A DNA stretch of 64,000 nucleotides from positions 248,001 to 312,000 of the forward strand of contig JACJYQ010000005.1 of NCBI GenBank assembly GCA_020636025.1, written 5' to 3'. Shown here one piece after another: positions 16,434 to 25,456 of this stretch (positions are counted from its first letter, which is position 1; each line of letters opens with the position of its first letter). The position numbers and the translations under genes are program-made. This DNA comes from Lewinellaceae bacterium. Lineage in GTDB: Bacteria > Bacteroidota > Bacteroidia > Chitinophagales > Saprospiraceae. Under the pieces are notes generated by a model. The model searched no databases, was not told the DNA's origin, and was given only the letters and a program-made list of their open reading frames with translations.

Positions 16434-18758
16434 TTATTTTCCTACCACCAATTTCTTATCAATCATTCCTTCTGTACTCCAGATTCTCATGGTGTACACG
16501 CCGGCCGGTAAACTTTGAACATCGAGCAGGATGTTTTGCCCGTTATTGAAACCATCGTTTTGCGACAGTATACGTTGGCCCAGGGCGTTTATCACTTCTA
16601 CAGATTCTATTTCCAGATCATTCACCTGAAGACTTACATAATCATTGGCGGGATTTGGGGAAAGTGTCACCTTGCGATCTAGCAGGTCTTGTGCATTGGT
16701 GGTCCCAACCAGTTTTATCCATATGGTATCCAGTTCAGCCGGAGTTGAAATGTTTTTCACATTTCCATCCTTATCGATTGCCTTAACTCCGTTAATGGGT
16801 ACGGTAAATGGAATTGCTTTATCTTCTGACCTATCAGTAATATCAATAATAATGATAAAGTCAGCTTTAAAAGTTACTTCAGCAATTGCTCCATAACCAT
16901 TTGCCGACAAGCCGTTTTTACGAGATAGTCCAATATCCAGTTGATGGCCCGAATGGTTATCCTTAGCCAGCCATAACATGTGGTTGGGTGATCCGAAATA
17001 ATCACTTTTATAATCTGCTTCCGGGTTATGGCCAATATATTCTGGATAGTTTAGCCCAAATGCCAAACCATAAACACCCAGAGCTGGCTTTATTGGACTA
17101 CCCACTTTCACCGTTCCCTTAATCTCAATTGGAGCATTGTTATTTACATCTACTACCAAAGTGTCATTTGGGAATTCAATACGGACAACTGGGGCATCCG
17201 GTATTGTAACCTGCTGAGTAGCTTCTATTGCCTGGTAATGTTGAACAATGACATCTGCGTCATATTCATTGATAGTTCCATTACCATCACAATCTAGGTG
17301 CTTGTAATTGACTTTATTATTTACAGAACTAAACCAGTTTGGCGAAAATTGTGGTGTCCAGCTAGTCGAGGCTTCAGGGCGTGGGACTCCGGTAGAATAA
17401 TGCCCAACCCCTAGGTTCAACAAGTCATACACGTTTGCCTTACCATCCATATTGGCATCTCCCGGCAATACATAATCAGTGCCTTCAGGTAGACTGCTGG
17501 CATTCATATTCAAGGCATCGGTTACCAGCAATTGAATGGCTGAAGAAACACAGGCTCCGGGTTTCCATGTACTCAGGTTGGTTCTGTAGATACCCCCAGT
17601 TTCATATACGTGTACTATACTGTCCCAGTGTGTAGCTTCCCATATATCGCTTCCATCGCCAAAATCCAGTTGTGAATTGGAATAATCGCCACTCGATTTA
17701 TTGATAAAACAAGCTGTGTATCCATCATTGATGGAGCCAGAGAGCATTTTAACTTCCATTTGTGCCTGACAGGAAGAACCCTGATTGCTGCAATCACCGG
17801 CCCACCAGTTTGATACTCCTGCGCTTATGGCTTCACATTCATTGCCATATTGAACCCCATTACATCCACATACAGGTGCAAAAAGTGCCGATTGCCCGGG
17901 GCAAAGAGTTGATGCCTCAACAAGTCCGGGGTTATAGCAGCTGGGTTCTGCAACGGTCAAATTCTGGCATCTGGTTGATGCGCAGGTACTGGAACCATCA
18001 GCACTGGACACATTGTACTGAGCGCACACCAGATAATTTCCATATCCTGGCAAAGGAGAGGTAAACTCCGGAGTTTGAGCTAGAATATTACTGCTTTTAC
18101 TGCTATACCAAATTACCGACTGTAGCACATCGTCGGTATGCTGGTTAACCGGAAAAATCTCGCCAAGCAATTGGGTGCCCACGGCTGTAACATGCATGTC
18201 GTACCCACACCAATTGGTGTTCTGAGCAATCACTTCAATGGTCTCACAGTAACTGGCTTCACAACCAAAAGCATCCTTAACGGTAAGGCATACCTGGTAT
18301 GAACCTTGTTTTGGAAATCCATGAGCTACATTTTTGCCTGTGGCTACAGAGCCATCACCAAACTCCCAATGGCAGATTTGTGTGCTTTCATCATAAATAT
18401 TAGCCACGAAATTGTAGACCAAATCATCACCCTGATCCGGGTAATGTCCGAAATGCGCTTCACAAGGCAAGGTATCCGAAACGCATGTAAGGGAAACATT
18501 GATGCCATTGGTAATTGGGCAACCTGGAGGCACCGGAGCGATGGCAGTACTAAAACTGATTGTTTGTCCTCCACTTAAATCATCAGCTCCATAAACAGCG
18601 CGGTAAACCTTACCATTATCCAGATCAATGATCATGGCGCCACAGCCAGGTGTCACGCTGGCTACCCAGCCAACCCGACCACACTGACCAGACAATTGCC
18701 AGGAAGATAAAATCAACAAGGCAAAGGGCAGGAGATTTTGTAGCAGAATTTTACGCAT
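16434..18758 (-). CDS. T9SS type A secreted protein with PKD, Kazal-like and dockerin-like segments
   Basis: A 774-residue extracellular protein. A signal peptide ends around LSGQ (residue 25). A PKD domain at about 128-175 has WEFGDGSVATGKNVAHGF. A Kazal-type segment at about 285-325 has CPGQ...PVCGCNGVQYGNECEA...WWAGDC with the family's Cys spacing. A second PKD-like stretch (LDFGDGSDIWEA) follows. A dockerin/EF-hand-like pair, GDANMDGKANVYDL and DCDGNGTINEYDADVI, lies at about 430-505. A cohesin-like segment may occupy about 530-680. The last ~80 residues (VTLSPNPANDYVSLQV...GVYTMRI...KKLVVGK) are a T9SS type A sorting domain. Function is unknown; calcium binding and protease inhibition are inferences from the motifs. 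Confidence 0.88.
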   Translation of the reverse strand: MRKILLQNLLPFALLILSSWQLSGQCGRVGWVASVTPGCGAMIIDLDNGKVYRAVYGADDLSGGQTISFSTAIAPVPPGCPITNGINVSLTCVSDTLPCEAHFGHYPDQGDDLVYNFVANIYDESTQICHWEFGDGSVATGKNVAHGFPKQGSYQVCLTVKDAFGCEASYCETIEVIAQNTNWCGYDMHVTAVGTQLLGEIFPVNQHTDDVLQSVIWYSSKSSNILAQTPEFTSPLPGYGNYLVCAQYNVSSADGSSTCASTRCQNLTVAEPSCYNPGLVEASTLCPGQSALFAPVCGCNGVQYGNECEAISAGVSNWWAGDCSNQGSSCQAQMEVKMLSGSINDGYTACFINKSSGDYSNSQLDFGDGSDIWEATHWDSIVHVYETGGIYRTNLSTWKPGACVSSAIQLLVTDALNMNASSLPEGTDYVLPGDANMDGKANVYDLLNLGVGHYSTGVPRPEASTSWTPQFSPNWFSSVNNKVNYKHLDCDGNGTINEYDADVIVQHYQAIEATQQVTIPDAPVVRIEFPNDTLVVDVNNNAPIEIKGTVKVGSPIKPALGVYGLAFGLNYPEYIGHNPEADYKSDYFGSPNHMLWLAKDNHSGHQLDIGLSRKNGLSANGYGAIAEVTFKADFIIIIDITDRSEDKAIPFTVPINGVKAIDKDGNVKNISTPAELDTIWIKLVGTTNAQDLLDRKVTLSPNPANDYVSLQVNDLEIESVEVINALGQRILSQNDGFNNGQNILLDVQSLPAGVYTMRIWSTEGMIDKKLVVGK

Positions 18759-19252
18759 AAGTGCAGCCTTTTAACGCTATATACTTCACGCAGTTTGGTT
18801 TAGAAAAGTGCCTGCGGCTATGTCATTGATTAACAGCGTTCAGTATGACAAGTTTTTTTCACAACCACTTTGCGGTGGCTCTAAATTAAGACGTTTTCAT
18901 CTAGCTGAAGGTTGGGAGGAAACTCTTTTGGGATAATACTATTTACAAAGGTTGGCGAAATTCAGGATAAAATCAAATACATTTTACTAAACTTGCCGGA
19001 TATTTTTTTATTTTATAAGAAAAATAAAAAACTGATAATCAGGAAAATAACTGTTTTAATGCAATTTAGTTTATTTCAATTTATTTTTCAATAATCAAAC
19101 CAGGCAAGCTGGAAATTAACAGTGGAAACATCCGGAAAAGCTAATTTGTTTTACCTGATAAGCCCTGACAAAATAATCGCTTTATGTATCAACCCTGACT
19201 CAAGTTCGGGATGTTTCAAATTGCACAAACTCAATCACATCATTATCATACG
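18759..19252. other. 494-base spacer with repeat element and AT-rich tract
   Basis: Copy A of the dispersed element fills 18781-18887. From about 18900 to 19090 the sequence is strongly AT-rich, and the 60-codon frame there (18912-19094) is made of Lys, Ile and Phe codons expected from composition alone. No TAnnTTTG box with proper spacing was recognised before the next gene. Confidence 0.5.
18781..18887. repeat. Dispersed ~107-bp element, copy A
   Basis: The stretch starting ATACTTCACGCAGTTTGG and ending CACTTTGCGGTGGCTCTAAATT is about 85-90% identical by eye to 41755-41859. Shared blocks include GCCTGCGGCTA, TCATTGATTAA and AGCGTTCAGTATGACAAGT. It begins 22 bases before the start of the 774-aa protein gene. 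No coding capacity is seen. Confidence 0.85.
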
Positions 19253-20686
19253 ATGTTAAGTGATAAATTGATCTCCTTATTAGCTAATTTATCAAAAGTT
19301 GAGCGGAACCGTTTTCGCAAATTCCTTTTGTCACCTTACCTCAACGACCAGCCTGATGCGATTATCCTGTTTGATCTTATTGACAAAGAACTACGGAACT
19401 CAGATACAACGGAAGTAACACTGAGTAAGCAATTCGTGTGGTCAACATTATATCCAAAAATAGTCTTTAATGATGGGCATCTGCGCCGACTTAGTTCTGA
19501 TCTAAGCCAACTGACCCTGAAATTCATGGTGTTGGAATCGCAAAACGCCGACCCGCTCCAACAGGCTCTTGACTTGCAAAAAGCGCTGGAGAAGCCACAA
19601 TTGAAAAAACACCTGGCTGGAGTGGAGCGTCAATTGGTTCGGTTACTAGACTCAACTGAGGAGCAGTCTTCTGAATTTTTTATGGCTCAGTATAGAATGT
19701 ATCACAATGTATTCTACAGAGCATCCAAAACGGTTACTACAACTGGATACGGTGATAAATTGGAAGCTGCTGATTTTCATCTTGAGTGTTTTTATCTTAT
19801 ACAAAAACTGAAATACTATGTTGCCTGGTTGCAGTTTAGCGGTATTCGCGTTGCCGAAAAGACAGTACCGTTATTTCCGGGCTTTTGGGAGTATTTGAAT
19901 CAGGAAAGGTTCAAAACGGTTCCCTTGATCGCTATATATCGCCTGATTGCAAAATGCTTTTCGGAGCCTCAGGAAGAGCAGCATTTTCGTGATCTGCTTG
20001 AATATCTCAATAAATATTCATCCAAACTTACTGAGGAAAATTTGCGGGAATGTTATCACATGGCACAGAATTACTGTGCCTTAAAGATCAATCAGGGCAA
20101 AACAGAGTATTATTCCATTTACTTTGAATTGCAAAAAAAAGTGGTTCAACAAGGTATTCTACTTGAAAATGGTCAATTATCCGAAGGGGTTTTCAAAAAT
20201 ACGATAACTAGTGGTCTAAGAGTTGGTGAATTTACATGGACTGAAAAGTTTATTGAAGACTACTACCCGTTTCTACCAACGTCCATTAGAGAGAATGCCA
20301 GAACCTTTAATTTGGCCAATTTATATTCGCACCAAAAGCAGCATGACAAGGTGATAGAGCTATTGAACAATGTCGAATACAGTGATTTGGTATATGCTCT
20401 TGGCGCAAAACTGATCCTGCTACGAACATATTATGAGAAAAATGAGATCATGGCTCTGGACTCTCTTATGGATAGTTTTCGCATCTTTATCAGGAGAAAC
20501 AAACAGATGTCAAAAGGCTTAAAAAGAGAATATATCAACTTTCTTAATTTTTTATCCAAGCTTTCAAGCATTAGCCACAGGCACTCCCAAAAATTGGTTT
20601 TGCTAAAAAAAAGCATCATGGAAAACCAGCAAGTAACTTCTAAAAAATGGCTACTCGAAAAAATTGATGAACTGGAAAAAAAGTAG
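19253..20686 (+). CDS. Unrecognised 477-aa helical protein (SPYLN motif)
   Basis: A cytoplasmic-looking protein without signal peptide or membrane segment. It starts MLSDKLISLLANLSKVERNRFRKFLLSPYLND, a pattern (F..SPY.N) I recall from uncharacterised Bacteroidota proteins, but I know no function. The rest is Leu/Lys/Glu-rich with probable helical repeats. ATG 19253 is preferred to the in-frame ATG at 19211 because the first 14 residues there (MFQIAQTQSHHYHT) fit poorly and the core begins at MLSDKL. Its N-terminus resembles that of the 514-aa protein at 4843-6387. The next gene starts inside its last 20 bases, which suggests translational coupling. Confidence 0.75.
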   Translation: MLSDKLISLLANLSKVERNRFRKFLLSPYLNDQPDAIILFDLIDKELRNSDTTEVTLSKQFVWSTLYPKIVFNDGHLRRLSSDLSQLTLKFMVLESQNADPLQQALDLQKALEKPQLKKHLAGVERQLVRLLDSTEEQSSEFFMAQYRMYHNVFYRASKTVTTTGYGDKLEAADFHLECFYLIQKLKYYVAWLQFSGIRVAEKTVPLFPGFWEYLNQERFKTVPLIAIYRLIAKCFSEPQEEQHFRDLLEYLNKYSSKLTEENLRECYHMAQNYCALKINQGKTEYYSIYFELQKKVVQQGILLENGQLSEGVFKNTITSGLRVGEFTWTEKFIEDYYPFLPTSIRENARTFNLANLYSHQKQHDKVIELLNNVEYSDLVYALGAKLILLRTYYEKNEIMALDSLMDSFRIFIRRNKQMSKGLKREYINFLNFLSKLSSISHRHSQKLVLLKKSIMENQQVTSKKWLLEKIDELEKK

Positions 20687-21797
20687 TGTCGGACTTTGGG
20701 TGTTGCTATTTGGGCTTTGTAGTAACCAATATATGTCTGCCCAACAAATCTCGCTGGAATCCTCTGTTTATTACGGAAAAGTCTGGCGTCATACGCCAAA
20801 ACTAAAAACACAGTCTGGAGAAGGTCTGTTGGGTCAGGAGCTGGCCATTCGTGTACAAACATTGGGAAAGCGAGACTGGCAGGCCTGGCAGCGATATCCC
20901 TCTCTGGGCGCCTGCCTTGCTCACTTCGAACTAGGCAAAGGCTCCCACAATCGAGCCTTTGGTCTGTTGCCATGGTTAAATGTACCCGTATTAAGTTCCA
21001 ACTGGTTACGCATTAATTTTCGGCTGGGTACCGGCCTGGCCTGGGTAAGCAATCCTTATGATTGGTGGAACAACCCGGATCAAAATGCCATAGGTTCTCA
21101 CTGGAATAACATGACACAGTTCAGACTAGGCGCTGAAGCTGTTTTAAGTTCAAGAGTCCGACTGATTGCCGGCGGCAGTTTCACCCATTTTTCCAATGGT
21201 GGCGTTTCCTTACCCAACTATGGCGTAAACGTCATTTCCGGCTGGCTGGGCGCTTGCTGGGCATTTAAACAAGCAAGCCGGGAGGATTACAAACCAGCCC
21301 TTAGTAGCAGGAAAAAAGGGTATCGTAAATTTGGTGGCCTTTTTCAAGGCGGGTATGCATCTGCGCAAATAGCCACACTCGATGGACCGAAATACCCAAT
21401 CTGGCTTGGCTCCGGATCCTTATTCTATCAATTCAATCGCCTGCACCGCGCTTCCATTGGCCTTGATTATGAACAGAACAGAGCCATCTACACCTGGAGT
21501 TTGCACAGCGCTCTTTTCGATGATGAATCGGCAGCAAAAAGAGGCTCTACCCGCTTAGCAGTCTTCATCGGTGAAGAATTTTTGTTTGGGGACCTTTCCA
21601 TTCAGCTTCAGGCAGGAAAATACCTGGGTAAAAACGTCAATGCCTTTGTCCCTAAAAAGCTTTACAGCAAGCTTTCACTACGCTGGTACGCACCCGAGCA
21701 GATTAAGTTACCACTTCGCCCGTTCATAGGAGTTACCTTGAAAGCGCATGCATTTACGGCCGAGTATATCGCCTGGAATACTGGAATGTCTTTCTAG
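20667..21797 (+). CDS. PagL-like acyloxyacyl hydrolase / lipid A 3-O-deacylase family outer-membrane protein
   Basis: A 376-residue predicted outer-membrane beta-barrel. Residues 1-26 (MNWKKSSVGLWVLLFGLCSNQYMSAQ) are a signal peptide. The segment GGSFTHFSNGGVSLPNYGVNVISGWLG matches the PagL active-site region, where His and Ser (HFS) act in deacylating lipid A at the 3-position. The protein is longer than PagL because the barrel continues to the C-terminus. ATG 20667 overlaps the upstream gene's end by 20 bases; TTG 20664 is the alternative. It converges with the next gene by a 4-base overlap. Confidence 0.75.
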   Translation: MNWKKSSVGLWVLLFGLCSNQYMSAQQISLESSVYYGKVWRHTPKLKTQSGEGLLGQELAIRVQTLGKRDWQAWQRYPSLGACLAHFELGKGSHNRAFGLLPWLNVPVLSSNWLRINFRLGTGLAWVSNPYDWWNNPDQNAIGSHWNNMTQFRLGAEAVLSSRVRLIAGGSFTHFSNGGVSLPNYGVNVISGWLGACWAFKQASREDYKPALSSRKKGYRKFGGLFQGGYASAQIATLDGPKYPIWLGSGSLFYQFNRLHRASIGLDYEQNRAIYTWSLHSALFDDESAAKRGSTRLAVFIGEEFLFGDLSIQLQAGKYLGKNVNAFVPKKLYSKLSLRWYAPEQIKLPLRPFIGVTLKAHAFTAEYIAWNTGMSF

Positions 21798-22627
21798 AGC
21801 TGTATTGTTTTAATTTCCGGCACCTTTTTAGGATAGATTTTCCCAATCATGTAGCCCACACACAAATGCCCGTTTACCTGAAAGGCTTGCGTTGCTCGTG
21901 TTGTTGAAGTCCCATTAAACAGGTGATCCAGATTATACCAACCACTCGCCCTCAGTTCTACAAGCCATCTTGCCCCAAGTATTCTGGAAACACCCACATC
22001 GTAAGACAATCCGGGCACCCAATCTTTTTTTTCCCGCATGGCAACTCTTTCCGTGTAAAAATAATAGGTCTCTTTTACGTACCACTGGAATGGGTATGAA
22101 TTATAATATGGGCTGTTCCTGGTAAGCACCTCCCTCGAATCTACTGAATTGTCAACGGCAAAATAATGATGTCGAAGAAGTGAAAATGAAGGCAATACCG
22201 ACCATTGCCATCGACTGCGATCTTTACCAAATACAAAGCTTTTACCAATTTTTAGATTCAGCCTGGATACCGTTACAAAAGACGGGATTTTGCCAACAGG
22301 TCGCCCGTCCCCGATATACGATTCGCCAACGCGGTGATTTGGAATTGTGTTTGCGTTATAAACAGTATCAAGAACCAGCCGGGTATAGTCGACCAAAAGA
22401 TCGCCATGAAACAGATCATACTGCTTGTAACCGGCATTCGTTTCCCAAAACGCCTGGAAAACTAAAGCATGCTTTTTTTGGTATCGCCACTCAAACAAGG
22501 CACCTGCGCCCTGTTTAAGTGGCATAGCCAAATCGGTGCGAACAATAAAGGGTGCATATCGCTGGGCCACGCTCAGCGCTGGAATTGCACAATTTATGAT
22601 CCAGATGTATAAGTATTTTCGGGTCAT
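21794..22627 (-). CDS. Unrecognised outer-membrane beta-barrel-like protein
   Basis: A 277-residue protein with a signal peptide (MTRKYLYIWIINCAIPALSVAQ) and alternating polar/aromatic strands such as ALVFQAFWETNAGYKQY and WLVELRASGWYNL, typical of an outer-membrane barrel. No family is recognised. It begins 7 bases after the di-heme peroxidase gene and is probably co-transcribed with it. Its 3' end overlaps the PagL-like gene by 4 bases. Confidence 0.7.
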   Translation of the reverse strand: MTRKYLYIWIINCAIPALSVAQRYAPFIVRTDLAMPLKQGAGALFEWRYQKKHALVFQAFWETNAGYKQYDLFHGDLLVDYTRLVLDTVYNANTIPNHRVGESYIGDGRPVGKIPSFVTVSRLNLKIGKSFVFGKDRSRWQWSVLPSFSLLRHHYFAVDNSVDSREVLTRNSPYYNSYPFQWYVKETYYFYTERVAMREKKDWVPGLSYDVGVSRILGARWLVELRASGWYNLDHLFNGTSTTRATQAFQVNGHLCVGYMIGKIYPKKVPEIKTIQL

Positions 22628-22634
22628 GGTTTAT

Positions 22635-23903
22635 TCAATAGAACGGGTTGGAGAATCTTGCATCATGCAGAATATCATAGGAAGTCATTGTTCGCAAGAA
22701 TGCAATGAGGTCAATTTTATCCTGAAATGAAAAATTCATCCTGCGTGGATTTCCCTCCTCATCAAGCAACAATGGGTGTAGGTTCGGATGAGCCTGAATA
22801 CCTGTGCTGTAAAAATCTAGCACCTCTCCCAGGTCTCTGAATCGCCCGTCGTGCATGTAGGGTGCTGTTACTGCAATATTTCGCAATGAAGGTGATTTGA
22901 AGACGCCCATATCTGATTGTAAACCGGTAACTCCACCCAGGCCTGGATCACTATAGTTTGTCTCTAATCCGTTGCAGGCAAAAAATTCCTTTTGAAGTGG
23001 CCTTATTGGGCTATGGCATTTGGTACAGTTTTGCGCAAAAAGTGTGCGTCCTCTGAGTTCCGATTCACTAAAATTCAATAGCGGCCTCAATAAAGTATCT
23101 ATACCAACTGAATCTTTTACCGTTATGGTAATAGTCCCGTAATAGTAATCCACTATACTATCCCTTAAAGCATAAACAGGGACAGTTTCTGCATACTGCC
23201 CAAACAGATCTCCGTTTACTTTATCGAGGGCTCTATCCAATTTGGAGCTAGCCCCTCCCATGGCTCTCACAAATTCCTGCAGACATTCCAGAAACCTTTC
23301 TTGTGAAACATCGCTATCGCCATAAATGCGTTCCATGAAATAAGAATAATATGATTGGATTTTGGCTTTTTTGTGCAATTCTGTCAGGGTTAGACCCATT
23401 TCATGAGGATTGGTGAAAGCCAAAGGAGCCTGACCAAATATATCGTCGGCTCGCCCATCCCAAAGCAAAGCAGGTGTTCTGCCTTCAATTTCAGTGTAAT
23501 GAGAAGCAAAACTGGCGACGTTTGTTAAGGCCATTGAATTGCGGGATGTAACATGTCCATCAACACCCGGACTAAAATCCCAGCCATCTGCGAATGCCTT
23601 GTTTTGAATATGGCAGGATGCACAGGAAATTTCCCCATCCTTTGAAAGGTTCTTATCATAAAATATCACCCTTCCAACACTCGCTTTTTCATTGTCGATA
23701 TTGGATTGTCCGAGTCCCATGGTAACCAGATAGTCGGGCAGTTTGGTTTGAAAATTCTGGACTCTGGTATCCATCATGGAACTAAACTTGTAGTCATTGT
23801 CTGCCAGATTTTTTTGACGTTGTACCAACAGGCTATCACTCTTATTGCAGGAAATGGCTACCAGGGAAAGTATTACCGCTGTACCAAGTAGGGATTTTTT
23901 CAT
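22635..23903 (-). CDS. Di-heme cytochrome c peroxidase / MauG-family lipoprotein
   Basis: A 422-residue periplasmic or membrane-anchored protein that binds two c-type hemes; family members reduce hydrogen peroxide or modify proteins. The N-terminus MKKSLLGTAVILSLVAISCNK is a lipoprotein signal with Cys19 as lipidation site. Two CxxCH heme motifs are seen: CASCH (about residue 95) and CTKCH (about 295). Between and after them come RTPALLWDGRADDIFGQA and FKSPSLRNIAVTAPYMHDGRF, both family hallmarks. It heads a two-gene unit with the outer-membrane protein downstream. Confidence 0.9.
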   Translation of the reverse strand: MKKSLLGTAVILSLVAISCNKSDSLLVQRQKNLADNDYKFSSMMDTRVQNFQTKLPDYLVTMGLGQSNIDNEKASVGRVIFYDKNLSKDGEISCASCHIQNKAFADGWDFSPGVDGHVTSRNSMALTNVASFASHYTEIEGRTPALLWDGRADDIFGQAPLAFTNPHEMGLTLTELHKKAKIQSYYSYFMERIYGDSDVSQERFLECLQEFVRAMGGASSKLDRALDKVNGDLFGQYAETVPVYALRDSIVDYYYGTITITVKDSVGIDTLLRPLLNFSESELRGRTLFAQNCTKCHSPIRPLQKEFFACNGLETNYSDPGLGGVTGLQSDMGVFKSPSLRNIAVTAPYMHDGRFRDLGEVLDFYSTGIQAHPNLHPLLLDEEGNPRRMNFSFQDKIDLIAFLRTMTSYDILHDARFSNPFY

Positions 23904-24071
23904 AGGGTTAAAAATTTAAGTTTGAGCAATCGGAAATATGTTTACAAATTAAACCAGCTAAGGCTTAACCTATGCCCTGCATTGTGCGGTTCGTACCCTA
24001 TTCGGGGTGAACCGGAATTTTCGATTAGTGTAGCAAATCAATACTTCTCCGGTACAGAGTGATTTTTACAG

Positions 24072-24080
24072 TACTTTTGC
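24072..24080 (+). promoter_or_regulatory. -7 box TACTTTTGC before mtaB
   Basis: It is a full match to TAnnTTTGC, 38 bases before the mtaB ATG. No clear TTG at the -33 distance. Confidence 0.5.
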
Positions 24081-24118
24081 GTTAGAATTCACTCAAAAGC
24101 CGGTTTTACAACAATTTT

Positions 24119-25456
24119 ATGGCCACACCACGGACCGTCGCCTTTCATACTTTAGGTTGCAAGCTCAATTATTCGGAAACATCCGCACTCGCGCGGCTAT
24201 TCGAAAGCAATGGCTATTTACCCGTTAAATTTGAAGAGGAGGCAGATATATATGTACTCAATACCTGCTCCGTGACGGAGCAGGCCGACCGTGAGTGCCG
24301 GAAAATCGTGCGGCAGGCCATGCGCAGAGCTCCCGAGGCATTTATGGTGGTAACTGGCTGTTATGCCCAATTAAAGCCCACCGAAATTTCCGAGATACCC
24401 GGGGTGGACCTGGTGTTGGGTGCAGGCGAAAAATTTCGCATACTGGATTATGTTGATGAACTGGCAAAAGCACAGGGTAAGGGCATGGTTCGCGCCGGAG
24501 AAGTAAAGGATGTGAATACATTCAGCTCTTCCTTTTCATTTGGTGATCGCACGCGTTCGTTTTTGAAAGTTCAGGACGGATGTGATTATAAATGCTCCTT
24601 TTGCACCATCCCCCAGGCTCGCGGCGCCAGCCGCTCGGATAGCATTGCGAATGCAGTGGCTAATGCACGTGAAATCGGAGCCATGGGTACCAAAGAAATT
24701 GTATTAACAGGTGTGAACATTGGGGATATGAAAGCCCCAAATGACCAAGGTGGATTTGACCAATTTCAAGATCTCGTAAAAGCCATGGATCAGGTTGAAG
24801 AGGTGTCCAGGTTCCGGATAAGCAGTATAGAACCGAACTTACTGAACGACGAGATCATTGCATTTGTGAGTGAAAGCCAGCGATTTATGCCGCATTTCCA
24901 CATTCCACTTCAATCCGGAAATGACAAACAGCTGCGTGAAATGCGCCGTCGGTATCGCCGTGAGTTATATGCAGACCGGGTGGCTACCATCAAAAAGCTA
25001 ATGCCTCATGCCTGTATTGGATGTGATGTAATCACCGGTTTTCCGGGTGAAACAGAGGCTGATTTCCTTGAGTCTTACGAATTCATCAAGGAACTGGATG
25101 TTTCCTATCTCCATGTGTTTACCTACTCAGAGAGAGCCAATACACCCGCAGCAGAGATGTCGGGAAAAGTACCTGTGGAAGAACGCCGCCGCCGTAACCA
25201 GGCCTTGCGCGGATTATCGGATATGAAACGCAGGGCATTCTATAGCCAACACGTGGGAACTGAACGTCCCGTACTGTTCGAACATCACCGGAACCTGGAA
25301 CTATTGAGTGGGTTTACCGACAATTACATCAAAATTGAGGTGCCGGTTTCCCAATTCAGCATAAACGAAATCAAACCCGTTTACTTGTCACAGTTGAGTC
25401 TCGATGGAGAAACCGTTGAGGCTTCTGAGCCTACCTTGCAAACTTGCTCATCGTAG
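24119..25456 (+). CDS. mtaB: tRNA (t6A37) methylthiotransferase MtaB
   Basis: A radical-SAM enzyme that adds a methylthio group to N6-threonylcarbamoyladenosine at tRNA position 37, giving ms2t6A. The 445-residue protein has an N-terminal UPF0004 domain with Cys in TLGCKLNYSE, in NTCSVTEQAD and in TGCYAQ (first 4Fe-4S cluster). The radical-SAM CxxxCxxC follows in DGCDYKCSFCTIPQARG. A TRAM-like end lies at about 370-435. The GCKLNYSE start and the CDYKCSFCTIP form favour MtaB over MiaB or RimO. The 3' end overlaps the convergent T9SS gene by 9 bases. Confidence 0.93.
   Translation: MATPRTVAFHTLGCKLNYSETSALARLFESNGYLPVKFEEEADIYVLNTCSVTEQADRECRKIVRQAMRRAPEAFMVVTGCYAQLKPTEISEIPGVDLVLGAGEKFRILDYVDELAKAQGKGMVRAGEVKDVNTFSSSFSFGDRTRSFLKVQDGCDYKCSFCTIPQARGASRSDSIANAVANAREIGAMGTKEIVLTGVNIGDMKAPNDQGGFDQFQDLVKAMDQVEEVSRFRISSIEPNLLNDEIIAFVSESQRFMPHFHIPLQSGNDKQLREMRRRYRRELYADRVATIKKLMPHACIGCDVITGFPGETEADFLESYEFIKELDVSYLHVFTYSERANTPAAEMSGKVPVEERRRRNQALRGLSDMKRRAFYSQHVGTERPVLFEHHRNLELLSGFTDNYIKIEVPVSQFSINEIKPVYLSQLSLDGETVEASEPTLQTCSS

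Noticed and set aside
18912..19094. 60-codon plus-strand frame
   Set aside because: It is made of Ile/Lys/Phe codons in an AT-rich tract, with no family, signal or promoter.
20431..20973. 180-codon minus-strand frame
   Set aside because: It is antisense to the end of the 477-aa gene and the start of the PagL-like gene, both of which have clear coding features.
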